Shown in pieces: positions 1-6,830 of a stretch of DNA of 45,171 nt. Within the stretch, counting starts at the first letter, position 1. The number at the start of each line of letters is the position of its first letter. Source of the DNA: Candidatus Parcubacteria bacterium. GTDB taxonomy: Bacteria > Patescibacteriota > Patescibacteriia > PEXW01. Location of the stretch: the NCBI GenBank assembly GCA_003597955.1, contig QZJU01000019.1, positions 1 to 45,171 on the forward strand. The letters run 5' to 3'. The notes under the pieces are model-generated. The model had not been told where the DNA came from. It did no database searches and saw nothing but the letters and a program-made list of their open reading frames with translations. The position numbers and the translations under genes are program-made.

Positions 1-2
1 TG

Positions 3-341
3 ATGCGGCCGCATTTCGCCCCGGCCGTGGATGTTTACGAAGAAAAGGACAACGTCGTGGCTGAAATGCCTTTGGCCGGCGTTGATCCGGAAAAAGTGGA
101 GATAACCGTGGAAGACAACATTCTTACTGTTTCCGGCAAGAATGAGCACAAAAGCGAAGTGGACGAAAAGAATTATTACCGCAAGGAAGTCCGTTATGGC
201 GCGTTCAGCCGTTCTGTGGCCCTGCCCAAAGCCGTCAAAGGCGAACAAGCCGAAGCGACTTTTGACAAAGGCATTTTGAAGATAGTTATGCCCAAGGCCG
301 AAGAGGCGAAGCCAAAAACCATCAAGGTTAAGGCTAAATAG
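3..341 (+). CDS. Hsp20/alpha-crystallin small heat shock protein, 5' truncated by window edge
   Basis: ATP-independent holdase that binds unfolding proteins in the cytoplasm and hands them to DnaK/DnaJ, both encoded downstream. The visible 112 residues hold the alpha-crystallin domain: the N-terminal strand AVDVYEEKDNVVAEMPLAGV, the conserved segment VEDNILTVSGK, the FSRSVALP strand, and the typical ending ATFDKGILKIVMPKAEE with the A-x-x-x-x-G-I-L signature. The family is usually about 140-150 residues. The reading frame begins at the very edge and the first ATG sits just before the domain, so the N-terminal arm is probably outside the window and this Met internal. No grpE or hrcA is seen nearby and no CIRCE-type operator was found. 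Confidence 0.9.
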   Translation: MRPHFAPAVDVYEEKDNVVAEMPLAGVDPEKVEITVEDNILTVSGKNEHKSEVDEKNYYRKEVRYGAFSRSVALPKAVKGEQAEATFDKGILKIVMPKAEEAKPKTIKVKAK

Positions 342-360
342 CTTATTTCCCCTTCGTCCT

Positions 361-390
361 CCTAACCAGCCAGAAGTGGCTGGGATAGGG
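361..390 (+). other. Hairpin downstream of hsp20, possible weak terminator
   Basis: A CCAGCC/GGCTGG stem with a six-base loop, extended by CCTA/TAGG, lies 20 nt after the hsp20 stop. No T tract follows, so it could be an mRNA 3' end or processing structure rather than a classical intrinsic terminator. Confidence 0.35.
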
Positions 391-407
391 GGATCATAGG
401 AGATATA

Positions 408-600
408 AAAAGATTGCTTAGTCACTCGCAGACTCGTTCCTCGCAATGACGTAATAAAACATTTTCGTCTTTGCGAACCCCGCATTAGCGGGGTGAAGCA
501 AACTTTCGGGACAGAAAGTCAGGAAGATTGCTTACCTCCGCTAAGGATGACTAAAGAGGAAAGATTGCCACTCTCCCTCCGGTCGCTCGCAATGACAGTT
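408..600. repeat. Intergenic cluster of dispersed 'attgcgag...gcaatct' palindromic repeats
   Basis: At least three degenerate copies of one repeat family lie here: about 411-452 (agattgctt...ctcgcaatgacg), about 469-505 (tttgcgaaccccgc...ggggtgaagcaa) and about 562-598 (aagattgcc...gctcgcaatgac). Each can fold back because gattgc pairs with gcaat. Related copies occur at about 3425-3525, 3858-3992, 10535-10715 and 13610-13665. No gene is supported in the gap; the 74-residue ORF at 599 overlaps the next gene in another frame and is a shadow. Confidence 0.75.
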
Positions 601-669
601 GATAAAATACCGACACCTATACCCTTCAACCATACTTCTGACCACAACTAAACCTAAAACCCTTCAATC

Positions 670-1011
670 ATGCCCCAATTCGCACTCCCAAATTTTTCAC
701 TTCCAAACGGCAAATCCGACAATCTGCGCATGGACGGGCATTGCCCAAATTGCGGAAACCTCTTTGACTTCCGGAAAACTCAAGTCTTGGCCGAAGAGGC
801 CAATTCCACGCTCTTGTTTCTGAAATGTTCCAATTGCGGCGTGGCGGCCGTGGCCACCATGAGCATGTCGCCGCAGGGCTTGCTTTTCCGCGGACTGGTC
901 ACCGATCTGACCGCCCCGGATGTGATGAAATTCAAAGACGCGGAAGAAATCACCAGCGATGATGTCGTGACCGTTCATCAAGCTTTAAATTCCAATTCTT
1001 TAATTAATTAA
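670..1011 (+). CDS. Zinc-ribbon-like conserved hypothetical protein
   Basis: 113 residues, cytoplasmic, function unknown. Two CxxC pairs, CPNCGN near residue 25 and CSNCGV near residue 54, are spaced like a zinc ribbon. The C-terminal half carries acidic segments (KDAEEITSDDVVTVHQAL) resembling the tails of small CPR proteins of unknown role. The gene lies 18 nt before dnaK on the same strand and is probably cotranscribed with it. There is no clear Shine-Dalgarno before the ATG. A role in protein or nucleic acid binding would be a guess. Confidence 0.75.
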   Translation: MPQFALPNFSLPNGKSDNLRMDGHCPNCGNLFDFRKTQVLAEEANSTLLFLKCSNCGVAAVATMSMSPQGLLFRGLVTDLTAPDVMKFKDAEEITSDDVVTVHQALNSNSLIN

Positions 1012-1029
1012 TCTTTTCATTTTAAACAT

Positions 1030-2940
1030 ATGTCAAAAATACTCGGAATCGATTTAGGCACCACCAATTCCTGCATGGCAATAATCGAGGGCGGCGAACC
1101 TAAGGTTTTGGAAAACAAGGAAGGCAACCGCACCACACCTTCGGTCGTGGCCATTTCCAAAACCGGCGAACGGTTGGTCGGCCAGGTGGCCAAGCGCCAA
1201 GCCGTGGTCAACCCAGAAAACACTTTGTATTCCATTAAGCGTTTAATTGGCCGGCGCTGGGACGATGAAGAAGTCCAAAGGGATTTGAAGATTCTGCCTT
1301 TCAAAATAGTTCAGGCCGGCGTGGGCGTGAAGGTCGTAATGCAGGGCAAAGAATACACGCCCCAAGAAATTTCCGCCATGGTCTTGCAGAAAATGAAAGA
1401 AGACGCGGAAACCAAGCTCGGTGAAAAAATTGAAGAAGCGGTGATTACCGTGCCAGCTTATTTTGATGATTCCCAAAGACAAGCCACCAAAGACGCGGGC
1501 GAGATTGCCGGCTTGAAAGTCCGCCGCATAATCAATGAACCGACCGCGGCAGCTTTGGCTTATGGTTTTAACAAAAAAAAGGACGAAAAAATCGCGGTTT
1601 ATGACTTGGGCGGCGGGACTTTTGACATTTCCATCCTGGAAGTCAGCAATGACACGGTGGAAGTGAAAGCCACCAATGGCGACACGCATTTGGGCGGCGA
1701 TGATTTCGACCAGCGGATAATCCATTGGATAATTGAGGAATTCAAAAAAGACCAAGGCATTGATTTAAGCCAGGACCAAATGGCTTTGCAAAGATTGAAA
1801 GAATCAGCGGAAAAAGCCAAGCACGAACTTTCCACGACCACGGAAACCGAAATCAACCAGCCTTTCATTACCACGGACGCGTCAGGCCCGAAACATTTGG
1901 TTTTAAAAATGACCCGGGCGAAATTGGAACAGCTGGTCGGCGATTTGGTGGAAAAAACCTTGGAACCAACCAAGAAGGCTTTAGCTGACGCAGGCCTAAA
2001 AACCTCTGACATTAATGAAGTGGTTATGGTCGGGGGCATGACCCGCATGCCATTGGTCCAAGGCACGGTTGAAAAATTTTTCGGCAAAAAGCCGCACTTG
2101 GGCGTGAATCCGGACGAGGTCGTGGCCATTGGCGCGGCCGTACAAGCCGGAGTTTTGCAGGGCGAAGTCCGCGATGTTTTATTGCTGGATGTTACGCCAT
2201 TGTCATTAGGTTTGGAAACCCTGGGCAGCGTGATGACGCCTTTAATTGAAAGAAACACCACGATTCCCACCAGCAAATCCCAAGTCTTTTCCACGGCCGC
2301 GGACAACCAAACTAGCGTGGAAATCCACGTGCTCCAAGGCGAACGGCCCATGGCCCATGACAACAAGTCCTTGGGCCGGTTCATACTTTCCGGCATTCCG
2401 CCAGCGCCCCGGGGCGTGCCCCAGGTTGAAGTGACTTTTGACATTGACGCCAACGGCATCCTGAATGTCAAAGCCAAAGACAAAGCCACTGGCAAGGAAC
2501 AGAGCATTACCATCACCGCTTCCACGGGTTTGTCCAAGGACGAAGTGGAAAGGATGAAGCAGGAAGCCCAAACGCACGCTGAAGAGGATAGAAAGAAAAA
2601 GGAATTGATTGACACGCGCAACCTGGCCGAGAATTTGGTCTTTACCGCGGAAAAATCCCTGAAAGACGCGGGCGACAAAGTCAGCAAAGATGTGAAAAAG
2701 GAAATTGAAGACAAGATTGAAGCCGTGAAAAAGGTGAAGGACGGGGATGACAAAGACGCCATCAAAAAAGCCTCAGATGACTTAGGCCAGACAATCCAGA
2801 AAATTGGGCAGGCGATGTATGGAAGTCAGCAAGCTGGCAAGTCGGCAAGTTCGCAAGCTGGTGGGGAGGGAGCGAAGAGTGAAGAACCGAAGAAAGACGA
2901 AGGTCCAGTGGATGCGAAGTATGAGGAGGTTAAGAAGTAA
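1030..2940 (+). CDS. dnaK: Molecular chaperone DnaK (Hsp70)
   Basis: ATP-driven Hsp70 that folds and disaggregates cytoplasmic proteins with DnaJ. The 636-residue product is of normal length. The nucleotide-binding domain has the phosphate-1 motif GIDLGTTNS at residues 5-13 and [15 protein letters not shown] near residue 190. The linker region [18 protein letters not shown] near residue 390 leads into the substrate-binding domain, followed by a helical lid rich in Lys and Glu and a C-terminal tail ending EEVKK as in bacterial DnaK. Codon use is strongly biased, as in a highly expressed gene. There is no Shine-Dalgarno before the ATG. The 388-residue antisense ORF across it is a shadow. Confidence 0.98.
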   Translation: MSKILGIDLGTTNSCMAIIEGGEPKVLENKEGNRTTPSVVAISKTGERLVGQVAKRQAVVNPENTLYSIKRLIGRRWDDEEVQRDLKILPFKIVQAGVGVKVVMQGKEYTPQEISAMVLQKMKEDAETKLGEKIEEAVITVPAYFDDSQRQATKDAGEIAGLKVRRIINEPTAAALAYGFNKKKDEKIAVYDLGGGTFDISILEVSNDTVEVKATNGDTHLGGDDFDQRIIHWIIEEFKKDQGIDLSQDQMALQRLKESAEKAKHELSTTTETEINQPFITTDASGPKHLVLKMTRAKLEQLVGDLVEKTLEPTKKALADAGLKTSDINEVVMVGGMTRMPLVQGTVEKFFGKKPHLGVNPDEVVAIGAAVQAGVLQGEVRDVLLLDVTPLSLGLETLGSVMTPLIERNTTIPTSKSQVFSTAADNQTSVEIHVLQGERPMAHDNKSLGRFILSGIPPAPRGVPQVEVTFDIDANGILNVKAKDKATGKEQSITITASTGLSKDEVERMKQEAQTHAEEDRKKKELIDTRNLAENLVFTAEKSLKDAGDKVSKDVKKEIEDKIEAVKKVKDGDDKDAIKKASDDLGQTIQKIGQAMYGSQQAGKSASSQAGGEGAKSEEPKKDEGPVDAKYEEVKK

Positions 2941-3002
2941 TTGTTTTAGAACCTATTACTTATCAACAACAATTAGCGGGGTATATACAGAGAAAGCCAT
3001 CC

Positions 3003-3476
3003 TTGGTTGGCTTGTATGAAAAATTCAAACAACTCACTCTTGATGACCAAATTCTTACGGGGATGATCATTGAAAAAGGCAATGAAGCATATAATTTTAA
3101 TTTGCTTTCACAGAGGTCAATTATTGTTGCAAATGTTTCTGTAGGCAAAACAGAGATACAGATTTTTTTCTTATCGGAACTTAAGAATTATAAAGTAACA
3201 GAAGATGCAGGCATGTTGCACTTTGATATAAGGTTTAGTAATGGTGCTTACGTCAGCGGCAGTATTAGTGGGGTTAAAAATCAGTGGGTAAAGAATTATT
3301 TTGTTTTGCTACCCAAACTTCTCACTTCGTTTAAAACGCGTTTTGAGCCGCCAAGAACTGAGGAATTACCTTCCGCACCCCTAGGCTTTGTTGATAATGA
3401 GCAAACCTCTAATGTAAAAAGCGGGGAGGAAGGATTGCCGCGTGGTCCCGCTATACAGCGGGGCTCCTCGCAATAG
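3003..3476 (+). CDS. Hypothetical protein with a repeat-derived C-terminus
   Basis: 157 residues from a TTG codon; not recognised. The frame stays open upstream to about 2934 and reads a plausible peptide (ITYQQQLAGYIQRKPSL), so the true start may be a rare codon such as ATT nearer dnaK; a GAGGAGGT motif lies at the dnaK 3' end. The core (about residues 20-110) alternates beta-strand-like stretches and looks like a small folded domain. The last roughly 20 residues are translated from a copy of the dispersed palindromic repeat, so the original stop was probably lost and the tail recruited from the repeat. The region is AT-rich compared with dnaK. Confidence 0.55.
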   Translation: MVGLYEKFKQLTLDDQILTGMIIEKGNEAYNFNLLSQRSIIVANVSVGKTEIQIFFLSELKNYKVTEDAGMLHFDIRFSNGAYVSGSISGVKNQWVKNYFVLLPKLLTSFKTRFEPPRTEELPSAPLGFVDNEQTSNVKSGEEGLPRGPAIQRGSSQ

Positions 3477-3525
3477 CGAATTCTACCCCGCCATTGCGAG
3501 CGAAGCGAAGCAATCTTTCAATCAT
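3425..3525. repeat. Two dispersed-repeat copies between the unknown gene and the GIY-YIG gene
   Basis: Copy one (about 3427-3470) runs from ggattgcc to ctcgcaat with an inner CCCGCT/AGCGGG stem. Copy two (about 3494-3518) reads attgcgagcgaagcgaagca and ends just before the GIY-YIG start. The two lie in opposite orientation and form an inverted pair. Confidence 0.75.
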
Positions 3526-3533
3526 TCACGATC

Positions 3534-3830
3534 ATGCGCGATCATCAAGGTTACGTATATATCATGACTAATGCGGGTAATTCCGCCCTGTATGTCGGCG
3601 CGACCAGCGAATTACCTAACCGAGTCTGGCAGCACAAGAAAAAAGCCAACCCAAAATCCTTCACGTCCAGGTATAATCTCACTAAACTTGTCTATTACGA
3701 AATAGCCGATAATATCCTTGCCGCCTACGAGCGTGAACACCAAATCAAAGCCGGCTCTCGCAAGAAAAAGGAAGCGCTTATAGAAAAGATGAATCCAACT
3801 TGGAAAGATTTAAGTGAGGAAATAGAATAA
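3534..3830 (+). CDS. GIY-YIG nuclease family protein (UPF0213/YhbQ-like)
   Basis: 98 residues, the usual size for a single-domain GIY-YIG nuclease. Motifs in order: GYVYIMTN (the GIY equivalent), LYVGAT (the YIG equivalent), a catalytic Arg in LPNRVWQHK, Tyr/Glu in VYYEIADNILAAYEREHQIK, and a C-terminal NPTWKDL as in small GIY-YIG proteins. The family cuts DNA by a single-metal mechanism, but the role of the small stand-alone forms is not settled. The gene is bracketed by copies of the dispersed palindromic repeat (3425-3525 upstream, 3858-3992 downstream), which suggests that gene and repeats spread together. There is no Shine-Dalgarno. Confidence 0.9.
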   Translation: MRDHQGYVYIMTNAGNSALYVGATSELPNRVWQHKKKANPKSFTSRYNLTKLVYYEIADNILAAYEREHQIKAGSRKKKEALIEKMNPTWKDLSEEIE

Positions 3831-3857
3831 AAAACCTCCCCAAAATCAATTCAGCGG

Positions 3858-3992
3858 GTTTTTGTCATTCCGACCGGAGCCCAGCTTTGCGGGGCGGAGT
3901 GGAGGAATCTCGTTAGTACCAACTGAGATTTCCCCGCCTGCCTCGTCGGCAGACGGGCTTCGTTGGCCTTTGGTCGCCTCGCAATGACGGAA
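3858..3992. repeat. Composite dispersed repeat downstream of the GIY-YIG gene
   Basis: Runs from tgtcattccgaccgg through gaggaatctcgtt and gagatttccccgcc to cctcgcaatgacgg. The halves are inverted relative to each other (gaggaatctcg versus gagatttccc; tcattccga versus cgcaatgac). It is closely related to 10570-10710, which also reads gaggaatctcgttngtac followed by gatttccccgcc. Confidence 0.7.
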
Positions 3993-4011
3993 AAATAAAA
4001 AACCCTTTAAA

Positions 4012-4045
4012 ATTTAAAAAAGGTCGCTTATGGATAAGCGACCTT
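4012..4045 (-). terminator. Intrinsic terminator of the 4060-4728 gene
   Basis: Perfect stem AGGTCGCTTA/TAAGCGACCT with a four-base loop, followed on the minus strand by a run of T, 15 nt after the stop codon. Confidence 0.85.
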
Positions 4046-4059
4046 GCAGAATGAAATCA

Positions 4060-4728
4060 TTAAAGTGTTAGCAAAACCTCGGTTTTATCCAAACAGTGCT
4101 TGATGACTTTTGGAAAGTTTTCAACGCGTTTCAGGCGCTCCTCCGGCTTCAGGTTAATCCGCCCGTTGATGTTTTTTATTACATGCGGCGGCGGGTCCGC
4201 AAAGTTCAGCTCGGCTTGGATGCCGAGGAGCTGGATAAAGACCGTAAATCTGGCTGAAAAAATATTTAGTTTTGTTGTGGCGCATTGCCAGATGGTTTCG
4301 GGATTATTCAGCATCGCGGTTTTCTCGTGGTAAATGAACTGAAAAAAGTTCAAAGCGTTGAATTTGCCCGCCAAATCCCATTTTGCGTCAATAAAGTCCT
4401 TAATACGGACGGGCAGGTCTCGCAGACGGTCTGGGGTACAATAGTCGGTGTCAACAAAAATGTCGTCAACCGTGATTGGGATAGCATAACGGGGCATATA
4501 CCACCCTTTGTATTTCTGGATTAGCTTGCAGGCATCCGGCGGGTAGAAATGCTGATTTTGGTAAGTCTTTTCCGCGAGCTTGTTTAAATATTCGTCAAAA
4601 GTTGGTGCTTGACCGCGTGGTTCGCTTTCAGCCAGTGCGCCGGCTTTAAACAAAGCAATGCGAACAAACTCCGGCATATCGACGATGCCAAAACCGCCTT
4701 GGCAAAGGTCAGACAGTTTTTCCCACAT
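4060..4728 (-). CDS. Hypothetical protein, 222 residues
   Basis: Not recognised. I place the start at 4728 (MWEKLSDLCQGG) rather than the 4803 start of the ORF track, because AAGGAG lies six bases upstream of this ATG and the extra 25 codons cover the promoter. The product is soluble, with no signal peptide or membrane span, rich in aromatic residues, and has four Cys scattered without a zinc pattern. The gene is monocistronic: a TTGACA-17-TAAGTT promoter lies about 50 nt upstream and an intrinsic terminator 15 nt downstream. It therefore belongs to the class of self-contained minus-strand modules described in the findings. The strong ribosome site contrasts with the surrounding conserved genes. 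Confidence 0.65.
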   Translation of the reverse strand: MWEKLSDLCQGGFGIVDMPEFVRIALFKAGALAESEPRGQAPTFDEYLNKLAEKTYQNQHFYPPDACKLIQKYKGWYMPRYAIPITVDDIFVDTDYCTPDRLRDLPVRIKDFIDAKWDLAGKFNALNFFQFIYHEKTAMLNNPETIWQCATTKLNIFSARFTVFIQLLGIQAELNFADPPPHVIKNINGRINLKPEERLKRVENFPKVIKHCLDKTEVLLTL

Positions 4729-4774
4729 AAATATCTCCTTTTTAAAGTACTTAGTTTTTCTTTTTAATCCGTAA

Positions 4775-4803
4775 AACTTAGTTGAATTTATACTTATTGT
4801 CAA
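4775..4803 (-). promoter_or_regulatory. Promoter of the 4060-4728 gene
   Basis: On the minus strand TTGACA, a 17-bp spacer and TAAGTT, leaving a leader of about 40 nt that ends in AAGGAGATATTT before the ATG. Confidence 0.6.
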
Positions 4804-4905
4804 ATCCGTTCCGCTTTTTTAATTATTCGCAATGACGGATTTTCTTATGTTAGAAAAATAATGGTAGAATAAGAAAGCAAAAAAAATTAACTAACCTATA
4901 TATTT

Positions 4906-5226
4906 ATGAACCTCAAAGATTTTATCAGCACAACCCTGACGGCTATTGGCCAGGGCATGGACACGGCCAGCAAAACCACAGGCCACCAGTTCAGAATTAC
5001 CACCGATCGGCGGTCGGCAAGTTCTTTCATTGAATTTGATGTGGCCGTGACCAGTGAAAGCGAAAAGCGGGGGAGCGCCGGCATCAAGGTTTGGGTTTTG
5101 GGCGCCAAAGGCGAACGCGGCAAGAAAAGCCAGAATGTCAGCCGCCTGAAGTTTAAAGTTCTTTACAAAGGCAAATTAAAGCTTAGAAAGAAAAAAACCC
5201 CGAATCAAATGATCCGGGGTCGTTAA
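4906..5226 (+). CDS. Trypsin-co-occurring domain 2 (trypco2)-like small protein
   Basis: 106 residues. An N-terminal amphipathic helix is followed by the beta-rich block FIEFDVAVTSESEKRGSAGI and then IKVWVLGAKGERGKKSQNVS, ending in RLKFKVLY. This resembles the trypco2 pattern of a VELEL-VxVT strand, a G-[IV]-x-[FV]-W-V strand, a small Gly/Ser-rich loop and a final hydrophobic strand. In other bacteria such proteins are found near or fused to trypsin-like proteases and appear to be effector-associated adaptors; no protease gene is seen beside this one. The C-terminal tail is basic and its codons overlap a hairpin that acts as a minus-strand terminator. Resemblance is judged by eye. Confidence 0.5.
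   Translation: MNLKDFISTTLTAIGQGMDTASKTTGHQFRITTDRRSASSFIEFDVAVTSESEKRGSAGIKVWVLGAKGERGKKSQNVSRLKFKVLYKGKLKLRKKKTPNQMIRGR
5191..5220 (-). terminator. Intrinsic minus-strand terminator overlapping the end of the trypco2-like gene
   Basis: On the minus strand ACCCCGGATC/GATTCGGGGT forms a ten-pair stem with one wobble, followed by TTTTTTT. It faces away from the plus-strand gene it overlaps, so it serves a transcript coming from 5221-5425. Confidence 0.75.
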
Positions 5227-5425
5227 GGAGCCGAGCGGGCTGTCAATCGACTTTTCTTATTTCACGAACTAGGCTGTTTCAGCTTAAACCACCATTCAGA
5301 ATCAGTCAAGAAAGCCCCCAGACTCATTTTTAGAGTTAGGGGGCGGGAGGGATCGCGCTGGAATGGTCATGGAAACAAACAGCCCCATTCCAAAGATAGC
5401 CTAGCCTTGCTTGAAAAATTGTCAA
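5221..5425 (-). ncRNA. Candidate structured small RNA (unit D)
   Basis: No ORF is supported. On the minus strand TTGACA-16-TAGGCT (5398-5425) could start a transcript ending at the 5191-5220 terminator. Within it are a perfect TGGAATGG/CCATTCCA hairpin, a GCCCCC/GGGGGC hairpin extended by ACTC/GAGT, and a short AGCC/GGCT hairpin. CTAGGCT at the promoter end also pairs with AGCCTAG near 5270 and would enclose the first two hairpins if the transcript started slightly upstream. No match to SRP RNA, tmRNA or RNase P motifs was seen. Confidence 0.35.
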
Positions 5426-5432
5426 ATAAGTT

Positions 5433-5464
5433 TTTTTAAAAAAAGACCCTTTTAAAAAGGGTCT
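5433..5464 (-). terminator. Intrinsic terminator of the 5491-5886 gene
   Basis: Stem AGACCCTTTT/AAAAGGGTCT, perfect over ten pairs, with a T run on the minus strand. Confidence 0.85.
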
Positions 5465-5490
5465 AAAAGAAGCCTTTCGGACGGATGAAT

Positions 5491-5886
5491 TTAACTGTTT
5501 ACTTTAGGCTGAACTTGGTCGCAGGCTTTCCAGTAGGCAATACTGCTCAAAACCCAGCCAGCGAACACCACCAGGATAAAAGTCGGTTTTATCAAACTAG
5601 GCCAGAAATCGCCAAACAGCAAGGGGAAGGAAGTTAAGATAAAAAATAATCCCTGGCAAAAACTAATCAGCTGGGCATAAGGCTTTAGTTGGATCTGGTA
5701 GAATTTGCGCCAGCGTTTCTCAACGCTCAATGAGTAAAGCAGGATTATCAAGCCAATAATTTGAGTGATTGTCGGAGGCGGAAAGAATACGCCGGTAAAT
5801 TCACCTTGGCTAACATAAATCCACCAGGCACTCAAGATTAACAAAAACTGGCCAAGTACATTCATTATTTTCCAAAACGGGTGCAA
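5491..5886 (-). CDS. Four-span hypothetical membrane protein
   Basis: 131 residues, not recognised. Hydrophobic segments near residues 10-25 (FLLILSAWWIYV), 38-54 (ITQIIGLIILLYSL), 72-92 and 98-117 suggest four membrane spans with a basic loop (EKRWRKFYQIQLKP) on the cytoplasmic side. I keep the TTG start at 5886 because AAGGAGG lies four bases upstream; the ATG seven codons later has no ribosome site. A possible TTGACA -35 lies at 5947-5952, overlapping the T tract of the preceding terminator. The gene sits alone between its own terminator and the small-RNA units. Confidence 0.6.
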   Translation of the reverse strand: MHPFWKIMNVLGQFLLILSAWWIYVSQGEFTGVFFPPPTITQIIGLIILLYSLSVEKRWRKFYQIQLKPYAQLISFCQGLFFILTSFPLLFGDFWPSLIKPTFILVVFAGWVLSSIAYWKACDQVQPKVNS

Positions 5887-5950
5887 TTCTCCTCCTTATT
5901 TGTCAAAATACTATTTTAACCAACCTTAAACCCAAAGACCCAGATTTGTC

Positions 5951-6085
5951 AAAAAAATAAGCCCCGAACCAGGTGGTTCGAGGCAAGGAATGAAAATCAC
6001 AGGAGCCTTTTGAGGCGATATTACTGCATTAATTTCAACATTAATTTCAAAAGGTTCCTAACGGAGTATGGCCTATTTTTTAAAA
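5951..6085 (-). ncRNA. Candidate small RNA with terminator (unit C)
   Basis: On the minus strand a GGAACCTTTTGA/TCAAAAGGCTCC helix (eleven pairs, one mismatch) encloses a TTAAT/ATTAA hairpin formed from the direct repeat TTGAAATTAATG x2. It is followed by a GCCTCGAACC/GGTTCGGGGC terminator with a T tract at 5951-5984. No ORF and no good promoter are evident, so it may be processed from unit B read-through. Confidence 0.35.
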
Positions 6086-6088
6086 TAT

Positions 6089-6213
6089 AAAAAAAGTCCC
6101 GAAACCTATTAGATTTCGGGACACCCTAATAGGAGGGGACTCCAACCGGGAGGCTGGCTGATGTACACAATACTTGAGGGTATTGCCTTTAAAAGAGCTA
6201 TTGAAATCGCCAG
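6089..6213 (-). ncRNA. Candidate small RNA (unit B)
   Basis: A strong minus-strand promoter (6220-6248) predicts a start near 6213, and the GTCCCGAAA/TTTCGGGAC terminator with T tract ends the unit at about 6089. Internal stems: AATAC/GTATT and CCAGCC/GGTTGG. The last 80 nt, from TGTGTAC to the terminator, align with unit A. No ORF longer than a few codons carries a ribosome site. Confidence 0.5.
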
Positions 6214-6219
6214 GTTTTC

Positions 6220-6248
6220 AGCATAAAATAAGTTTTTAAAAAAGTCAA
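6220..6248 (-). promoter_or_regulatory. Promoter of small-RNA unit B
   Basis: TTGACT, exactly 17 bp, TATGCT on the minus strand. It lies directly downstream of the unit A terminator. Confidence 0.65.
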
Positions 6249-6263
6249 TTTTTTGGCGGCAAA

Positions 6264-6341
6264 TAAAAAAGTCCCGAGACCAAAATAGATCTCGGGACGA
6301 CCAAGAGACGGGGATCGCAACAGGGCGAACTCTAGTACACA
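6264..6341 (-). ncRNA. Candidate small RNA (unit A), paralogue of unit B
   Basis: From TGTGTAC at 6341 to the GTCCCGAGA/TCTCGGGAC terminator with T tract at 6264-6298. A weaker promoter, TTGCAA-18-TAATCT (6345-6374), precedes it. A TCGC/GCGA hairpin enclosed by AGAG/CTCT is conserved in position with the CCAGCC/GGTTGG hairpin of unit B. Upstream 6375-6477 contains only AT-rich leader of the DUF3467 gene. Confidence 0.45.
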
Positions 6342-6477
6342 GTAAGATTAAAGATCAATTCTTAATGGTTGCAAATCAAATATAGTACAAATGTTGGAAA
6401 TTGGTAAATGTTTGGGAACTAATGCAGAAAATCCAGAAAAGCCTTACAATAAACTTAATTCTTAATTATTAAAACTT

Positions 6478-6771
6478 ATGAACCCACAAACCCAGCAGAT
6501 TCAAATAAAAGTCGATGACGCCACTTTAAAAGGCGTTTACGCTAATATGATGGGCGTTGCCCACACCAAGGAAGAATTCGTCTTGGATTTCATTAATATC
6601 TACCCGGCCCAAGCCACAGGCGTGGCTACGGCGCGGGTGATTGTCTCGCCCGGACACATGAAAAGGATTTTAAGCGCGATAAAGGACAACATTGAGAAAT
6701 ACGAAAAGAATTTTGGAACCATCAAAGCCGCAGACGCGCCCGCCAGCGGAGAAGTCGGGTTTAAGGGGTAA
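6478..6771 (+). CDS. DUF3467 family protein
   Basis: 97 residues, close to the usual length of DUF3467 proteins. The diagnostic core is present: an initial QIQIKVDD strand, YANMMGVAHTKEEFVLDFIN, a conserved ARVIVSPGHMKRIL strand-helix, and LKDN-type ending IKDNIEKYEKNFG. The family is widespread in bacteria and of unknown function; it is thought to be a small cytoplasmic dimer. There is no Shine-Dalgarno; the 5' region is A/T-rich with a TACAAT element near 6445. Confidence 0.85.
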   Translation: MNPQTQQIQIKVDDATLKGVYANMMGVAHTKEEFVLDFINIYPAQATGVATARVIVSPGHMKRILSAIKDNIEKYEKNFGTIKAADAPASGEVGFKG

Positions 6772-6830
6772 AAGCATGAGTCATGAAGAAAAATAGATCC
6801 CGAAACGAGTTCGGGATGACAATTGAAAAA

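Noticed and set aside
408-600. CRISPR array
   Set aside because: Repeat copies are degenerate, palindromic and unevenly spaced, with no uniform spacers and no cas genes.
1599-2765. 388-residue antisense ORF across dnaK
   Set aside because: Mirror of a strongly biased coding sequence; no ribosome site, Ser/Leu-rich antisense composition.
5221-5425. tmRNA, SRP RNA or RNase P RNA
   Set aside because: Lacks the CCA-ended tRNA-like part, the GGAAGCAGC-type SRP loop and the conserved RNase P blocks.
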